From contig PLDA01000003.1 in the NCBI GenBank assembly GCA_003134965.1, positions 310,001 through 374,000 of the forward strand: a stretch of 64,000 nucleotides of DNA, in the 5' to 3' direction. Of this stretch, positions 15,685-23,185 are shown piece after piece. The translations under genes and the position numbers were made by a program. A model generated the notes under the pieces. The model was given only the letters and a program-made list of their open reading frames with translations. It had not been told where the DNA came from and searched no databases. The first letter of the stretch is position 1; each line of letters starts with the position of its first letter. Origin of the DNA: Vulcanimicrobium winogradskyi. GTDB lineage: Bacteria > Vulcanimicrobiota > Vulcanimicrobiia > Vulcanimicrobiales > Vulcanimicrobiaceae.

Positions 15685-16572
15685 CTACGCGGGCCTCGCG
15701 CCCGCGATCTCCACGTACGAGGCGTAGCGGGTGGCGGCGATCCGTCCTTCGGAGACGGCCCGGCGGACGGCGCAGTCCGGCTCGCTGAGGTGGCGGCAGT
15801 TTGCGAAGCGGCAGCGCGTCGCCGGCTCGCGCATCTCGGCGAACAGCCAGGCCGCCTCGGTCGCCGGCATCGGGTCGAGGTCGAACTCGCCGATCCCCGG
15901 GCTGTCGATCAGGAAACCCTCGCCCAGCCGCACCAGGCGGGCCGACGTCGTGGTCTGACGTCCGCGGCCGAAGCGGGAAAGATCGCCGACGACGCCGATC
16001 CCGCCCAACGCGCGGAAGATGCTCGACTTTCCGACGCCGGAGTTGCCCACCAGGAGCGCCCGCCGGGACGCGAGCAGCTCGCGCAGCCCGTCGATGCCGC
16101 GGCCCGCTTTGGGCTGGAGGATCAGGGTCGGCACGTCGACCGCGCGGTAGATCGCGGCGACGCGCTCGGCGGCCTCTTCGCCGGCGAGGTCGGCCTTGGT
16201 GAGGAGCAGGAGCGGCGACACTTCGTGCTGGACCGCGAACGCCACCAGCTGGTCGATCATCGTGAAGTGCAGCGCAGGCTCGACCAGCGCGGCCACGATC
16301 GCGATCGTATCGACGTTGGCCGCCATCGTCTTGGTTCGGCCGCCTCCGGTCCGCCGGATGAGCGCGAAGCTGCGCGGGTGAACGCCGTCGACCACGACGC
16401 GGTCGTCGGCGATCACGCGAGCGTCCACCAGGTCGCCCGGGACCGGCATGGCGTAGGTCGCGCTCCTGCGCAGCGACGCCAGGCGCGGTTCGTCCTCGTC
16501 CTCGGCGACGATCCAAGCGGAGTTGCGACCGACCGCGATCACCCGCGCCCGGCGGAGTCCGTCTTCGCTCAC
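15685..16572 (-). CDS. rsgA: Ribosome small-subunit GTPase RsgA
   Basis: 295 residues. Circularly permuted GTPase that checks late 30S assembly. N-terminal OB-fold (1-80), then G4 T-K-A-D (125-128), G1 G-N-S-G-V-G-K-S-S (176-184), G3 D-S-P-G (223-226), and a C-terminal zinc site of C254, C259, H261 and C267. The order G4-G1-G3 is the permutation typical of the family. Length is normal. It precedes rpsT by 46 bp on the same strand and is divergent from the c-di-AMP operon; its start lies 18 bp from the first gene of that operon. Confidence 0.97.
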   Translation of the reverse strand: MSEDGLRRARVIAVGRNSAWIVAEDEDEPRLASLRRSATYAMPVPGDLVDARVIADDRVVVDGVHPRSFALIRRTGGGRTKTMAANVDTIAIVAALVEPALHFTMIDQLVAFAVQHEVSPLLLLTKADLAGEEAAERVAAIYRAVDVPTLILQPKAGRGIDGLRELLASRRALLVGNSGVGKSSIFRALGGIGVVGDLSRFGRGRQTTTSARLVRLGEGFLIDSPGIGEFDLDPMPATEAAWLFAEMREPATRCRFANCRHLSEPDCAVRRAVSEGRIAATRYASYVEIAGARPA

Positions 16573-16590
16573 GCGAACAACGGATCGACC

Positions 16591-16920
16591 GTGATCGTGA
16601 CGCGCACCGTAAACCTCGCCGACCCGCTCGCCCGCGCGAACGTCGTCGAGGCGTTGCGCGGACCCGGCGCGCCGGTCGGCGTCATGGCGGTCGACGAAGA
16701 CGGACCCGCGGTGACCGTGCGCTTCGACGACGCGGTGACCGCCGCAGACCTGATCGACGATCTCGTCGCGATCGAGTCGGTCTTCGTGCCGGACCGCACG
16801 GAGCGCGAGCTCGACCTCGACAGGGCCGCGGCGATCGCAGCGGCCGGTTTGGGCGACCCCGAGCTCGACGCCACGCGCGTGCTCGAGGCGTATCTGCGCG
16901 AGCCGGAGCCACGGCGATGA
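16591..16920 (+). CDS. Unknown small protein heading the cdaA operon
   Basis: 109 residues from a GTG at 16591; a second GTG at 16597 is equally possible. Its stop overlaps the cdaA start as ATGA, so the two are translationally coupled. The product is an acidic alpha/beta protein (I-V-T-R-T-V-N-L-A-D-P-L; V-T-V-R-F-D-D-A-V-T-A-A-D-L-I-D-D-L; a C-terminal helix L-E-A-Y-L-R-E-P). There is no signal peptide or membrane segment. It is not part of the usual cdaA-cdaR-glmM cluster and I do not recognise it. Position suggests a role linked to c-di-AMP synthesis, which is inference. Confidence 0.65.
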   Translation: MIVTRTVNLADPLARANVVEALRGPGAPVGVMAVDEDGPAVTVRFDDAVTAADLIDDLVAIESVFVPDRTERELDLDRAAAIAAAGLGDPELDATRVLEAYLREPEPRR

Positions 16921-17783
16921 CCTGGCCGGCGATCCCGATCCACTTCACCGTGGTCGACGCGATCGACATCCTCGCGACGTCGGTCTTGACGTACTATCTG
17001 CTGCTCCTCATCCGCGGGACGCGGGCCGTGCAGATCATGCTCGGGCTGTTCGTCCTCGTCGTGATCCTCGCCGTCTCGAATTTGCTGCATCTGCTCGTGC
17101 TGGCCACCGTGATGCAGTACCTTCTCCTCGGGACCGCCGTCGGACTTCCGATCGTGTTCCAGCCGGAGCTGCGCCGCGGCCTCGAGCAGCTGGGGCGCGG
17201 CCGCCTGTTCATGCGCGACCGGCGCGCCGAGGACGAGATCGCCGCCGAGCAGATCCGCATCGTCGCGCACGCGGGGTTCGTCCTCGCGCGCCAGCGGTTC
17301 GGGGCGCTGATCGTCGTCGAACAGCAGACGGGGTTACGCGAGTACGTCGAAAGCGGGACGGCGCTCGATGCACGGCTCTCGCTCGACCTGCTGCTCGCGA
17401 TCTTCAACAAGACCTCGCCGCTCCACGACGGTGCGGCGATCGTCCGCGACCTCGTGATCGAGGGTGCCGGCTGCTTCCTGCCGCTCAGCGACAATACGCT
17501 CTCGGTCGACCGGCACGTCGGGACCCGGCATCGCGCGGCGGTCGGCCTCACCGAGCAAACGGACGCGGTCGTCGTCGTCGTCAGCGAGGAGAGCGGCCTG
17601 GTCTCGGTCGCGCGTGCCGGCCGGCTGTCGGTTCCGATCGACGACGAAGAACGGCTGCGTCGCGTGCTCGCTGCGTGCATTCGCCCCACGCGCCGCCGTG
17701 CGCACGCCGACGGAAATCTGCTCGCTAGTTTGCTGACCCGGGTCCCGCGTGCTCAATCTCCTCAAGAACAACTTCGGACTTAA
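16917..17783 (+). CDS. cdaA: Diadenylate cyclase CdaA
   Basis: 288 residues. Makes cyclic di-AMP from two ATP at the membrane. Three N-terminal membrane helices (about 10-80) precede the DAC domain with the two catalytic signatures D-G-A (171-173, in L-H-D-G-A-A-I) and R-H-R (204-206, in G-T-R-H-R-A-A-V-G). Length matches CdaA/DacA of Firmicutes. It overlaps cdaR by 35 bp and starts inside the preceding gene's stop. With the following cdaR and glmM this is the classical three-gene c-di-AMP cluster. All active-site residues are present. Confidence 0.96.
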   Translation: MTWPAIPIHFTVVDAIDILATSVLTYYLLLLIRGTRAVQIMLGLFVLVVILAVSNLLHLLVLATVMQYLLLGTAVGLPIVFQPELRRGLEQLGRGRLFMRDRRAEDEIAAEQIRIVAHAGFVLARQRFGALIVVEQQTGLREYVESGTALDARLSLDLLLAIFNKTSPLHDGAAIVRDLVIEGAGCFLPLSDNTLSVDRHVGTRHRAAVGLTEQTDAVVVVVSEESGLVSVARAGRLSVPIDDEERLRRVLAACIRPTRRRAHADGNLLASLLTRVPRAQSPQEQLRT

Positions 17784-18423
17784 GGTCCTCGCCGTCGGCC
17801 TCGCGCTGGCGGCGTGGGGCTACTTCCATCTCGCCGCCGCACCCGGAACGCTGGCGCGATTCGATCAGACCCTCGTCGTTCCGATCGTCGTCACCGGTCT
17901 GAAGCCGGGCTACCAAGCGCGTTACGACGACAAGACCGCGACGGTCGTCGTCGAGTCGCCCCGCAACGGGCCCGGCCCGAAGCCCGAACAGGTGCAGGCG
18001 GTGCTCGACGTCAGCGACCTGGCCGACCCCGGCAAGCACGCCGTCGCGGTGAAGCTGAACGCGCCCGACATCGTCGTCAAGTCGCTGGCACCGGCGTCGG
18101 TGTACGTAACGCTCGACCGTATCGAGGACCGGACGGTGCGCGTGAGCCTCGACTACGTCGGCGACCGGCGCGGGATCGTGATCGACTCGGCGCAGCTCGA
18201 TCCCACGACGACGACGATTCGCGGACCTTCGAGCGTGCTCTCGCGCGTCGCCGGCGTGCGCGTGCAGATCGAAATCCCCGCGAAACCGAAGCTGCTCGAC
18301 GAGATGGTCGGGCCGATCCCGATCGATGCGCGCGGTACGGCGATCGACGAGATCCAGGTCTCGCCGAACCTCGTGCGCGCGCGCGTCAAGTTCATCCCGG
18401 CGACGACGTCACGGACGAAATAG
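17749..18423 (+). CDS. cdaR: YbbR-domain CdaA regulator CdaR
   Basis: 224 residues, GTG start inside the 3' end of cdaA. One N-terminal membrane helix (about 8-28: L-K-V-L-A-V-G-L-A-L-A-A-W), then two YbbR-type beta domains outside the cytoplasm. CdaR binds CdaA and tunes its activity in Firmicutes. The usual protein has three or four YbbR domains, so this one is shorter. Gene order and the N-terminal N-N-F-G-L-K pattern make the assignment firm even though sequence similarity within the family is low. Confidence 0.88.
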   Translation: MLNLLKNNFGLKVLAVGLALAAWGYFHLAAAPGTLARFDQTLVVPIVVTGLKPGYQARYDDKTATVVVESPRNGPGPKPEQVQAVLDVSDLADPGKHAVAVKLNAPDIVVKSLAPASVYVTLDRIEDRTVRVSLDYVGDRRGIVIDSAQLDPTTTTIRGPSSVLSRVAGVRVQIEIPAKPKLLDEMVGPIPIDARGTAIDEIQVSPNLVRARVKFIPATTSRTK

Positions 18424-18425
18424 GC

Positions 18426-19772
18426 GTGGGGAAGTACTTTGGAACCGATGGCGTGCGCGGCGTCGCGAACGCGGATCTCACGCCGGAGCTGGCGTACGCG
18501 ATCGGGCGCGCCGGCGCGGCGGTGATCGCGCACGACCAGCCGCTCGACAAACCGATCGTGGTCGGGCGGGACACGCGGCTCTCGGGTCCGATGCTCGAGG
18601 GCGCGATCGTTGCGGGGATCGCATCGACCGGGCGCAACGTGGTGCAGCTCGGGATCGTGCCGACGCCTGCGGTGGCAGCGATCACCAGCAGCATCGAAGC
18701 CGCGGCCGGCGTGATGATCTCGGCCTCACACAACCCGATCGAGGACAACGGGATCAAGTTCTTCGCCGCCGACGGCTTCAAGCTCTCGGACGCGGTGGAG
18801 AACGAGATCGAATCGCTGATCGACGGCCACGGGGACCTTCCCCGGCCGACCGGGCTCGACATCGGGATCGTGACGCAGACGCGCGGCCTGATCGACAACT
18901 ACTTCGCCAAGCTGGTCGCGGCCGGCGCCGATCTGTCGGGCTGGACCGTCGTGGTCGATGCGGCGTTCGGCGCGGCGTATCTGGTCGGACCGAAGATCTT
19001 CGAGCGGCTCGGCGCGCGCGTCGTCGCGCTGCACTGCGAAGACGACGGCAGCCGCATCAACGTCGACTGCGGCGCGACCAATCTCACGGTGCTGCGCAGC
19101 CGCGTGCGCGAGGAGATCGCGCGCTCCACCGGTCCGGTCGCCGGCGTCGCGTTCGACGGGGACGCCGACCGGGCGTTGTTCGTCGACGAAACGGGCGAGG
19201 TGATGAGCGGCGATCACGTCATGCTCGTGCTCGCGCGCGATCTCGCGCAGCGCGGCGAGCTCCCGGGCAACACCGTCGTCGGCACGGTGATGTCGAACAT
19301 GGGCTTCGAGAAAGCGCTCGAGCGCGAAGGGATTCGGCTGGTACGCGCGGCGGTCGGCGACCGCTACGTGCTCGAAGCGCTGCGCGGCGGCGGGTACCGC
19401 TTCGGCGGCGAGCAGTCGGGGCACGTGATCGATCTCGAACGCGGCACGACGGGCGACGGACCGATGACCGCCGTGACGCTGCTCTCGACCGCGGTCCGCG
19501 CGCGGCGCACGCTGCACGCGCTCGCATCGGGACTGAGCGTCTATCCGCAGGTGCTGCTGAACGTGCGCGTCGCCGACAAGGCGGTCGCCGATCATCCGAC
19601 GGTGCGCGACGCGATCGCCGCCGCCGAACGCGAGCTCGCCGACCAGGGCCGGATCCTGGTGCGTCCGTCGGGGACTGAGCCGCTGGTACGGGTGATGGTC
19701 GAAAGCAACGACGGCCCCCGCACCCAGGCCGTCGCGGAGTCGGTCGCAGCCGCGATCCGCGCCCTGGGCTGA
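18426..19772 (+). CDS. glmM: Phosphoglucosamine mutase GlmM
   Basis: 448 residues, GTG start at 18426, two bases after the cdaR stop. Converts glucosamine-6-phosphate to glucosamine-1-phosphate for peptidoglycan and LPS precursors. N-terminal K-Y-F-G-T-D-G-V-R-G, phosphoserine loop I-S-A-S-H-N-P with S101, metal loop D-G-D-A-D-R near 241, sugar loop G-G-E-Q-S-G-H near 326, and C-terminal phosphate loop R-P-S-G-T-E-P. In Firmicutes GlmM also binds and inhibits CdaA, coupling wall precursors to c-di-AMP. Confidence 0.97.
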   Translation: MGKYFGTDGVRGVANADLTPELAYAIGRAGAAVIAHDQPLDKPIVVGRDTRLSGPMLEGAIVAGIASTGRNVVQLGIVPTPAVAAITSSIEAAAGVMISASHNPIEDNGIKFFAADGFKLSDAVENEIESLIDGHGDLPRPTGLDIGIVTQTRGLIDNYFAKLVAAGADLSGWTVVVDAAFGAAYLVGPKIFERLGARVVALHCEDDGSRINVDCGATNLTVLRSRVREEIARSTGPVAGVAFDGDADRALFVDETGEVMSGDHVMLVLARDLAQRGELPGNTVVGTVMSNMGFEKALEREGIRLVRAAVGDRYVLEALRGGGYRFGGEQSGHVIDLERGTTGDGPMTAVTLLSTAVRARRTLHALASGLSVYPQVLLNVRVADKAVADHPTVRDAIAAAERELADQGRILVRPSGTEPLVRVMVESNDGPRTQAVAESVAAAIRALG

Positions 19773-19870
19773 CCGGCCACGTGGCTGACCCCGCACCCGT
19801 TTTTCTTTACCCAGGGCCGGGCGGGGCGGGGAGGAGATGGCGATCCGGAGCGCCTACCCCCATCCCTGTG

Positions 19871-19887
19871 GCCCCGATTTTCGGGGC
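19871..19887 (+). other. GC-rich hairpin after glmM
   Basis: GCCCCGA, a TTT loop and TCGGGGC form a perfect 7-bp stem. There is no U-tract after it. It lies in the 150 bp between glmM and the riboswitch and may be a weak terminator or a structured leader. Nothing else is seen in 19773-19925. Confidence 0.4.
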
Positions 19888-19925
19888 TACCGGTTCGGCG
19901 AAACGTCTAACGGTTCGGCGGATTC

Positions 19926-20058
19926 GATCATACCTGCTGTTGGATCACGGAGTCCGGCCTAGCGCGCCGGAGCGGGGGACTACCCAGGGCAGGGGTTAAC
20001 GCGCCGGTCGGCGCGCGGGCGATTTCTTCCGTCCGAACCCGTCAACTAACCCCGTACG
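19926..20058 (+). promoter_or_regulatory. c-di-AMP riboswitch (ydaO/yuaA type)
   Basis: The conserved ydaO elements occur in order: GGAGCGGGGGACTACCCA (19969-19986), GGGGTTAA (19992-19999), a variable GC-rich stem of CGCGCCGG / GGCGCGCG, then TTCCGTCCGAACCCGTCA (20027-20044) followed by ACTAACCCCGTACG. The last part matches the hallmark CCG(A/U)CAGCUAACCUCGUA end of the family. It directly precedes an NlpC/P60 wall-hydrolase gene, the most common target of this riboswitch class, and follows the c-di-AMP synthesis operon. In known cases ligand binding turns expression off. The exact 5' end is approximate. Confidence 0.85.
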
Positions 20059-20078
20059 TGTGGAAGAGGGAGCAGTTC

Positions 20079-20741
20079 TTGCATCGTTCCATCCTCGCCG
20101 GGTTGTTCGTTTGCATTCTCTCGGCTGGTCTGACCGCCGTAGCGAGTGCCGAACCGACGGGTGAACCAAATGCTCCGGCGGTCGCGACGACGTCCGTGAC
20201 GAGCGCCTCCGCGATGGCGGACCCGACCGACGGCGCCGACCTCGTCATGTGGAACGCTTCCCCTGAGAAAGCCGACGAATCGGCGGCCGCGACGACCAAC
20301 GCGGTCCCGCCGGCCCGGGCGACGCGTTTGCTCAAGCTTCAAAAATTTGCCGGCGGGATCGCCGCCCGCGGCGCCGCGATGGCGTCGCACCTCACCAAGA
20401 ACGCGATGCGGTTTCTGGGCGTCCGGTACTCGTTCGGCGGCACGTCGACGTACGGGTTCGACTGCTCCGGCTACACGCAGCACGTCTTCGCGATGATGGG
20501 CGTGCGCTTGCCCCGCATGGCCGACGAGCAGTACTACGCCGGGAAGAAGTTCGCCGGCCAGCCGAAAGCCGGCGACCTGGTGTTCTTCCACACCTACGCG
20601 CCCGGGGTTTCGCACGTCGGAATCTCGCTCGGCGGCGACCGCTTCGTCCACGCCTCGTCGAGCCACGGCGTGATGATCTCCAATCTGCACGACTCGTACT
20701 GGGGCCGGCGCTACGTCGGCGCAAAGCGCGTCGTCAACTAA
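20079..20741 (+). CDS. NlpC/P60 cell-wall endopeptidase
   Basis: 220 residues. A TTG at 20079 is chosen because GAAGAGGGAG sits at the right distance upstream and the signal peptide (H-R-S-I-L-A-G-L-F-V-C-I-L-S-A) begins there; a GTG at 20058 would run into the riboswitch. After a Thr/Ala-rich linker comes the NlpC/P60 domain with catalytic C129 (F-D-C-S-G-Y), H179 (S-H-V-G-I) and H191. It cleaves peptidoglycan stem peptides outside the cytoplasm. Expression should be controlled by the c-di-AMP riboswitch just upstream. Confidence 0.93.
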   Translation: MHRSILAGLFVCILSAGLTAVASAEPTGEPNAPAVATTSVTSASAMADPTDGADLVMWNASPEKADESAAATTNAVPPARATRLLKLQKFAGGIAARGAAMASHLTKNAMRFLGVRYSFGGTSTYGFDCSGYTQHVFAMMGVRLPRMADEQYYAGKKFAGQPKAGDLVFFHTYAPGVSHVGISLGGDRFVHASSSHGVMISNLHDSYWGRRYVGAKRVVN

Positions 20742-20761
20742 CGTCGAATCCCGTTGCCGGT

Positions 20762-21166
20762 ATGAACGACGGCAGCGGCGATGACCTCGATCTCCGGCAA
20801 CGAGCGGCCAACGCGTACATCGTGTGGCCGCTCGCCGTGTTGGACCTCGTCCGCGAGCCGGCCGAGGCGACGGCGTGGTCGCGCCTGCACACGCGCCAGG
20901 CATTCGTCTACGGGATCGTCGCGACCGTCGCTTACGTCGTACTGCTCGCGCTTCCGCTGCTGCTGCTGCTCGCGATCCCGCCGCTCGCCGCCTCGACGAC
21001 CGCGGTCGTGATCCTCTACGCGGTCGGCCTGCTCGCCGACATCGTCGCGGCGTTCGTGCTGCTCGGCCTCTCGCTCAGCTTCCGGGAACGCGCGCTACGC
21101 GCCGAGCTGTTCGCGATCCCGTACGTTACGCCGATCGCCGACCGCGTGTTCCGGCTCGCACGCTGA
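20762..21166 (+). CDS. Small membrane protein, Tic20/DUF4870-like
   Basis: 134 residues with two or three hydrophobic segments (about 50-72 and 78-105). The layout (W-P-L-A-V-L-D-L-V near the N-terminus, an H-T-R-Q-A-F stretch before the first helix, a basic amphipathic C-terminus) resembles Tic20-like or DUF4870 small membrane proteins, whose role in bacteria is not established. It lies 20 bp after the wall hydrolase and may be co-transcribed under the same riboswitch. Family assignment is tentative. Confidence 0.6.
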   Translation: MNDGSGDDLDLRQRAANAYIVWPLAVLDLVREPAEATAWSRLHTRQAFVYGIVATVAYVVLLALPLLLLLAIPPLAASTTAVVILYAVGLLADIVAAFVLLGLSLSFRERALRAELFAIPYVTPIADRVFRLAR

Positions 21167-21224
21167 CCGCGCCCCGATCCGAGGGAACCCTCCCGACGGG
21201 GCGAGAACCCCATTCGCCGCACGA

Positions 21225-21296
21225 TGGGGCGTCGCCAAGTGGTAAGGCAGCGGGCTTTGAATCCGCCATTCGTTGGTTCGAATCCAGCCGCCCCAG
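21225..21296 (+). tRNA. tRNA-Gln (anticodon TTG)
   Basis: Cloverleaf from TGGGGCG to CGCCCCA plus discriminator G. D-arm with AAGTGGTAAGG, anticodon loop CTTTGAA giving anticodon TTG, and T-arm loop TTCGAATC. The leading U and G73 discriminator are glutamine identity features. CCA is not encoded. Length 72 nt, no variable-arm extension. Confidence 0.95.
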
Positions 21297-21331
21297 AAGC
21301 CTACATCTCGCCGGCTCGCTGTAGGCCGGCA

Positions 21332-21356
21332 TGACCCGCGTAACGGACGCGGGTCA
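21332..21356. terminator. Inverted repeat after tRNA-Gln
   Basis: Perfect 10-bp arms (TGACCCGCGT and ACGCGGGTCA) around an AACGG loop. A second, 7-bp inverted repeat (GCCTACA at 21299 with TGTAGGC at 21320) sits between it and the tRNA. No U-tract follows either. They likely act in tRNA 3' processing or termination. Confidence 0.55.
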
Positions 21357-21412
21357 GCCTCATGGCCTGAGTGGCTCGCAGGAACGGTAAGGTCCTCGCG
21401 CAAGTTCGGGGC

Positions 21413-22432
21413 ATGTTCAGCGCGCCGTTCTCTCGCTTGCGCCGGCTCGGGGCGCTCGCCTTCGCCGCCGTCCTGCTCGTGGGCGCGCCGAGCCCGGGCT
21501 TGGCTGCCGATCCGCCGGCGGCGGCGCAGGCCGACGACGCCACGACCGGATACACGCGCGCGCAGGGGCTCTTCCACGAGCGCAAGTTCCGTGAGGCGAT
21601 CGCCGCGCTCGACGCGTTCGTGGCGGCGCATCCGCGCGACGCCCGCGCCCTCGTGCTGCGCGGCGACGCCAAGGCGGACCTCGGCGAGAACGCAGACGCG
21701 CTCAAGGACTACAACTCGGCGATCAAGATCGAACCCGAGTACCAGTATGCGTACGTCACGCGCTGCGAGACGCGGCTTCAGCTCGACGACGTAACCGGCG
21801 CGCTGACCGACTGCGACAACGCGATCCGGCTCGACGCGACCGACGCGCTCGCGTACGAAGATCGCGGCGACGTTCAGTTCCAGCGTGAAGCGTACACGCT
21901 CGCGCTGAGCGACTACGACCGGGCCGTCGAACTCGGGCGCTCCAACGCGTACGTCTTCGCGGCGCGCTGCGACACCGAACGGCTGGTCGCGAAACGCGAC
22001 CTCGCGAAGGCCGACTGCGAGAAGGCGCTCGCGCTCGACCCGAAGAGCCGCCGCGGCTTGTGGGCACGTGGCCGGCTCGCCCTCGTCGAGACCCGCTACA
22101 CCGACGGGATCGCGGATTTCAACGCGTACATCGCACAGAACCCGAAGGCGTCCGACACCGCGTACTACTTCCGCGGTCTCGCGTACAACCGTATCAGCAG
22201 CTACCGCCTCGCACTCGAAGACCTGCGCACGTACGTGCAGCGGCAGCCGACCGACCCGGACGGCTACAAAGAGCGCGCGGTAGCGAACTACGGTGTCGGT
22301 GACAAAGACGGTGCGCTTGCCGATCTCGACGTCGCGCTGCGCGGATACCGCAAGAACGGCGATACGACCGCTGCCGATCGCGTCGCCGCGATGGTGACGT
22401 CGATCGCGGCCGGGAAGACCCCGACCCCGTAG
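21413..22432 (+). CDS. Secreted TPR-repeat protein
   Basis: 339 residues from the ATG at 21413; an in-frame start at 21371 would place 14 residues before the signal peptide. Signal peptide 1-32 (R-R-L-G-A-L-A-F-A-A-V-L-L-V-G-A). The rest is about seven tetratricopeptide repeats, visible as recurring A-L-x-D-Y/D-x-x-x-A-I/V-x-L/I motifs. TPR superhelices are protein-binding scaffolds; this one would act in the periplasm. The next gene starts two bases after its stop, so an operon with the NTF2-like and STAS genes is likely. Confidence 0.82.
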   Translation: MFSAPFSRLRRLGALAFAAVLLVGAPSPGLAADPPAAAQADDATTGYTRAQGLFHERKFREAIAALDAFVAAHPRDARALVLRGDAKADLGENADALKDYNSAIKIEPEYQYAYVTRCETRLQLDDVTGALTDCDNAIRLDATDALAYEDRGDVQFQREAYTLALSDYDRAVELGRSNAYVFAARCDTERLVAKRDLAKADCEKALALDPKSRRGLWARGRLALVETRYTDGIADFNAYIAQNPKASDTAYYFRGLAYNRISSYRLALEDLRTYVQRQPTDPDGYKERAVANYGVGDKDGALADLDVALRGYRKNGDTTAADRVAAMVTSIAAGKTPTP

Positions 22433-22433
22433 C

Positions 22434-22778
22434 GTGAACGGCGACACGCTCTCGGCGGTGCTCGACGCGTTCGCGCGCGGCTCGGTCGACGGCGTCGCGG
22501 ACCGCTTCGCCGAAAACGGTGCGTATTGCGAAGTGCGCAAAGCGCCGATCCGCGGGCGCGTGGCGATCGCCGCGGAGTTTGCCCGGTTCGCCGCCGCCGG
22601 TATCCCGTTCCGATTCGAGGTCGACGACGTGCTCGCGAGCGGCGACCGTGCGTGCGTCGTCTACCGCTTCGCGACCCCCGGAGGCGACGGCGAACCGTGG
22701 CGCGAACGCGCGGGGTGCGCCACCGTCCGTCTCGACGAACGCGGCCAGATTGCGGAGTGGCGGGAGTACGAAGGATGA
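22434..22778 (+). CDS. NTF2/SnoaL-like small protein
   Basis: 114 residues, GTG start at 22434, two bases after the TPR gene. The pattern L-D-A-F-A-R-G-S-V-D-G-V-A-D-R-F-A-E-N-G-A-Y at the N-terminus, I-R-G-R-V-A-I-A-A-E-F near residue 40, and the closing beta-strands ending in E-W-R-E-Y are typical of the cone-shaped NTF2-like fold (SnoaL_2). Members include isomerases and binding proteins; catalytic residues cannot be assigned. The stop overlaps the STAS start as ATGA. Confidence 0.75.
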   Translation: MNGDTLSAVLDAFARGSVDGVADRFAENGAYCEVRKAPIRGRVAIAAEFARFAAAGIPFRFEVDDVLASGDRACVVYRFATPGGDGEPWRERAGCATVRLDERGQIAEWREYEG

Positions 22779-23185
22779 ACGTCAACGGCAGCACGAACCA
22801 GCAAGGCCAGCAGCAGATCCACGAGGACAAGGATCTCTCGATCCGCGTGCACCTCGTCGACGACGTGCAGGTCTTCGAACTCACCGGCTCGCTCGACATC
22901 GCCACCTCGCCGACGGTGCGAGCTGCGCTGACGGAGGCATCCGAACGCGACAGCCATCGGTTGATCGTCGACCTGACCCTCGTCGACTTCCTCGACTCGA
23001 CCGGGCTCGGCGCGCTGATCGGCGGCCAGCGCCGCGCGAAGGAGTTCGGCGGCGAGGTGCGCCTCGTCGCGAAGGAAGGTCAGATTCTGCGCTTGCTCCG
23101 CATCACCGGGCTACTCAAGGTCTTCGCGGTCTACGCGACGCTCGACGAAGCCGTCAGCGAGGGCCAGCGGGTCGGCGACCTTTAA
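22775..23185 (+). CDS. STAS-domain anti-sigma-factor antagonist
   Basis: 136 residues. After a Gln/Asn-rich N-terminus of about 18 residues comes a complete STAS domain with L-T-G-S-L-D-I-A, and D-F-L-D-S-T-G-L-G-A-L holding the phosphorylatable serine at 75. Such proteins are phosphorylated by HPK-type anti-sigma kinases and release sigma factors when unphosphorylated. No cognate kinase or sigma gene is adjacent, so the partner must be elsewhere. Its 3' end overlaps the convergent glcF gene by 32 bp. Confidence 0.9.
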   Translation: MNVNGSTNQQGQQQIHEDKDLSIRVHLVDDVQVFELTGSLDIATSPTVRAALTEASERDSHRLIVDLTLVDFLDSTGLGALIGGQRRAKEFGGEVRLVAKEGQILRLLRITGLLKVFAVYATLDEAVSEGQRVGDL

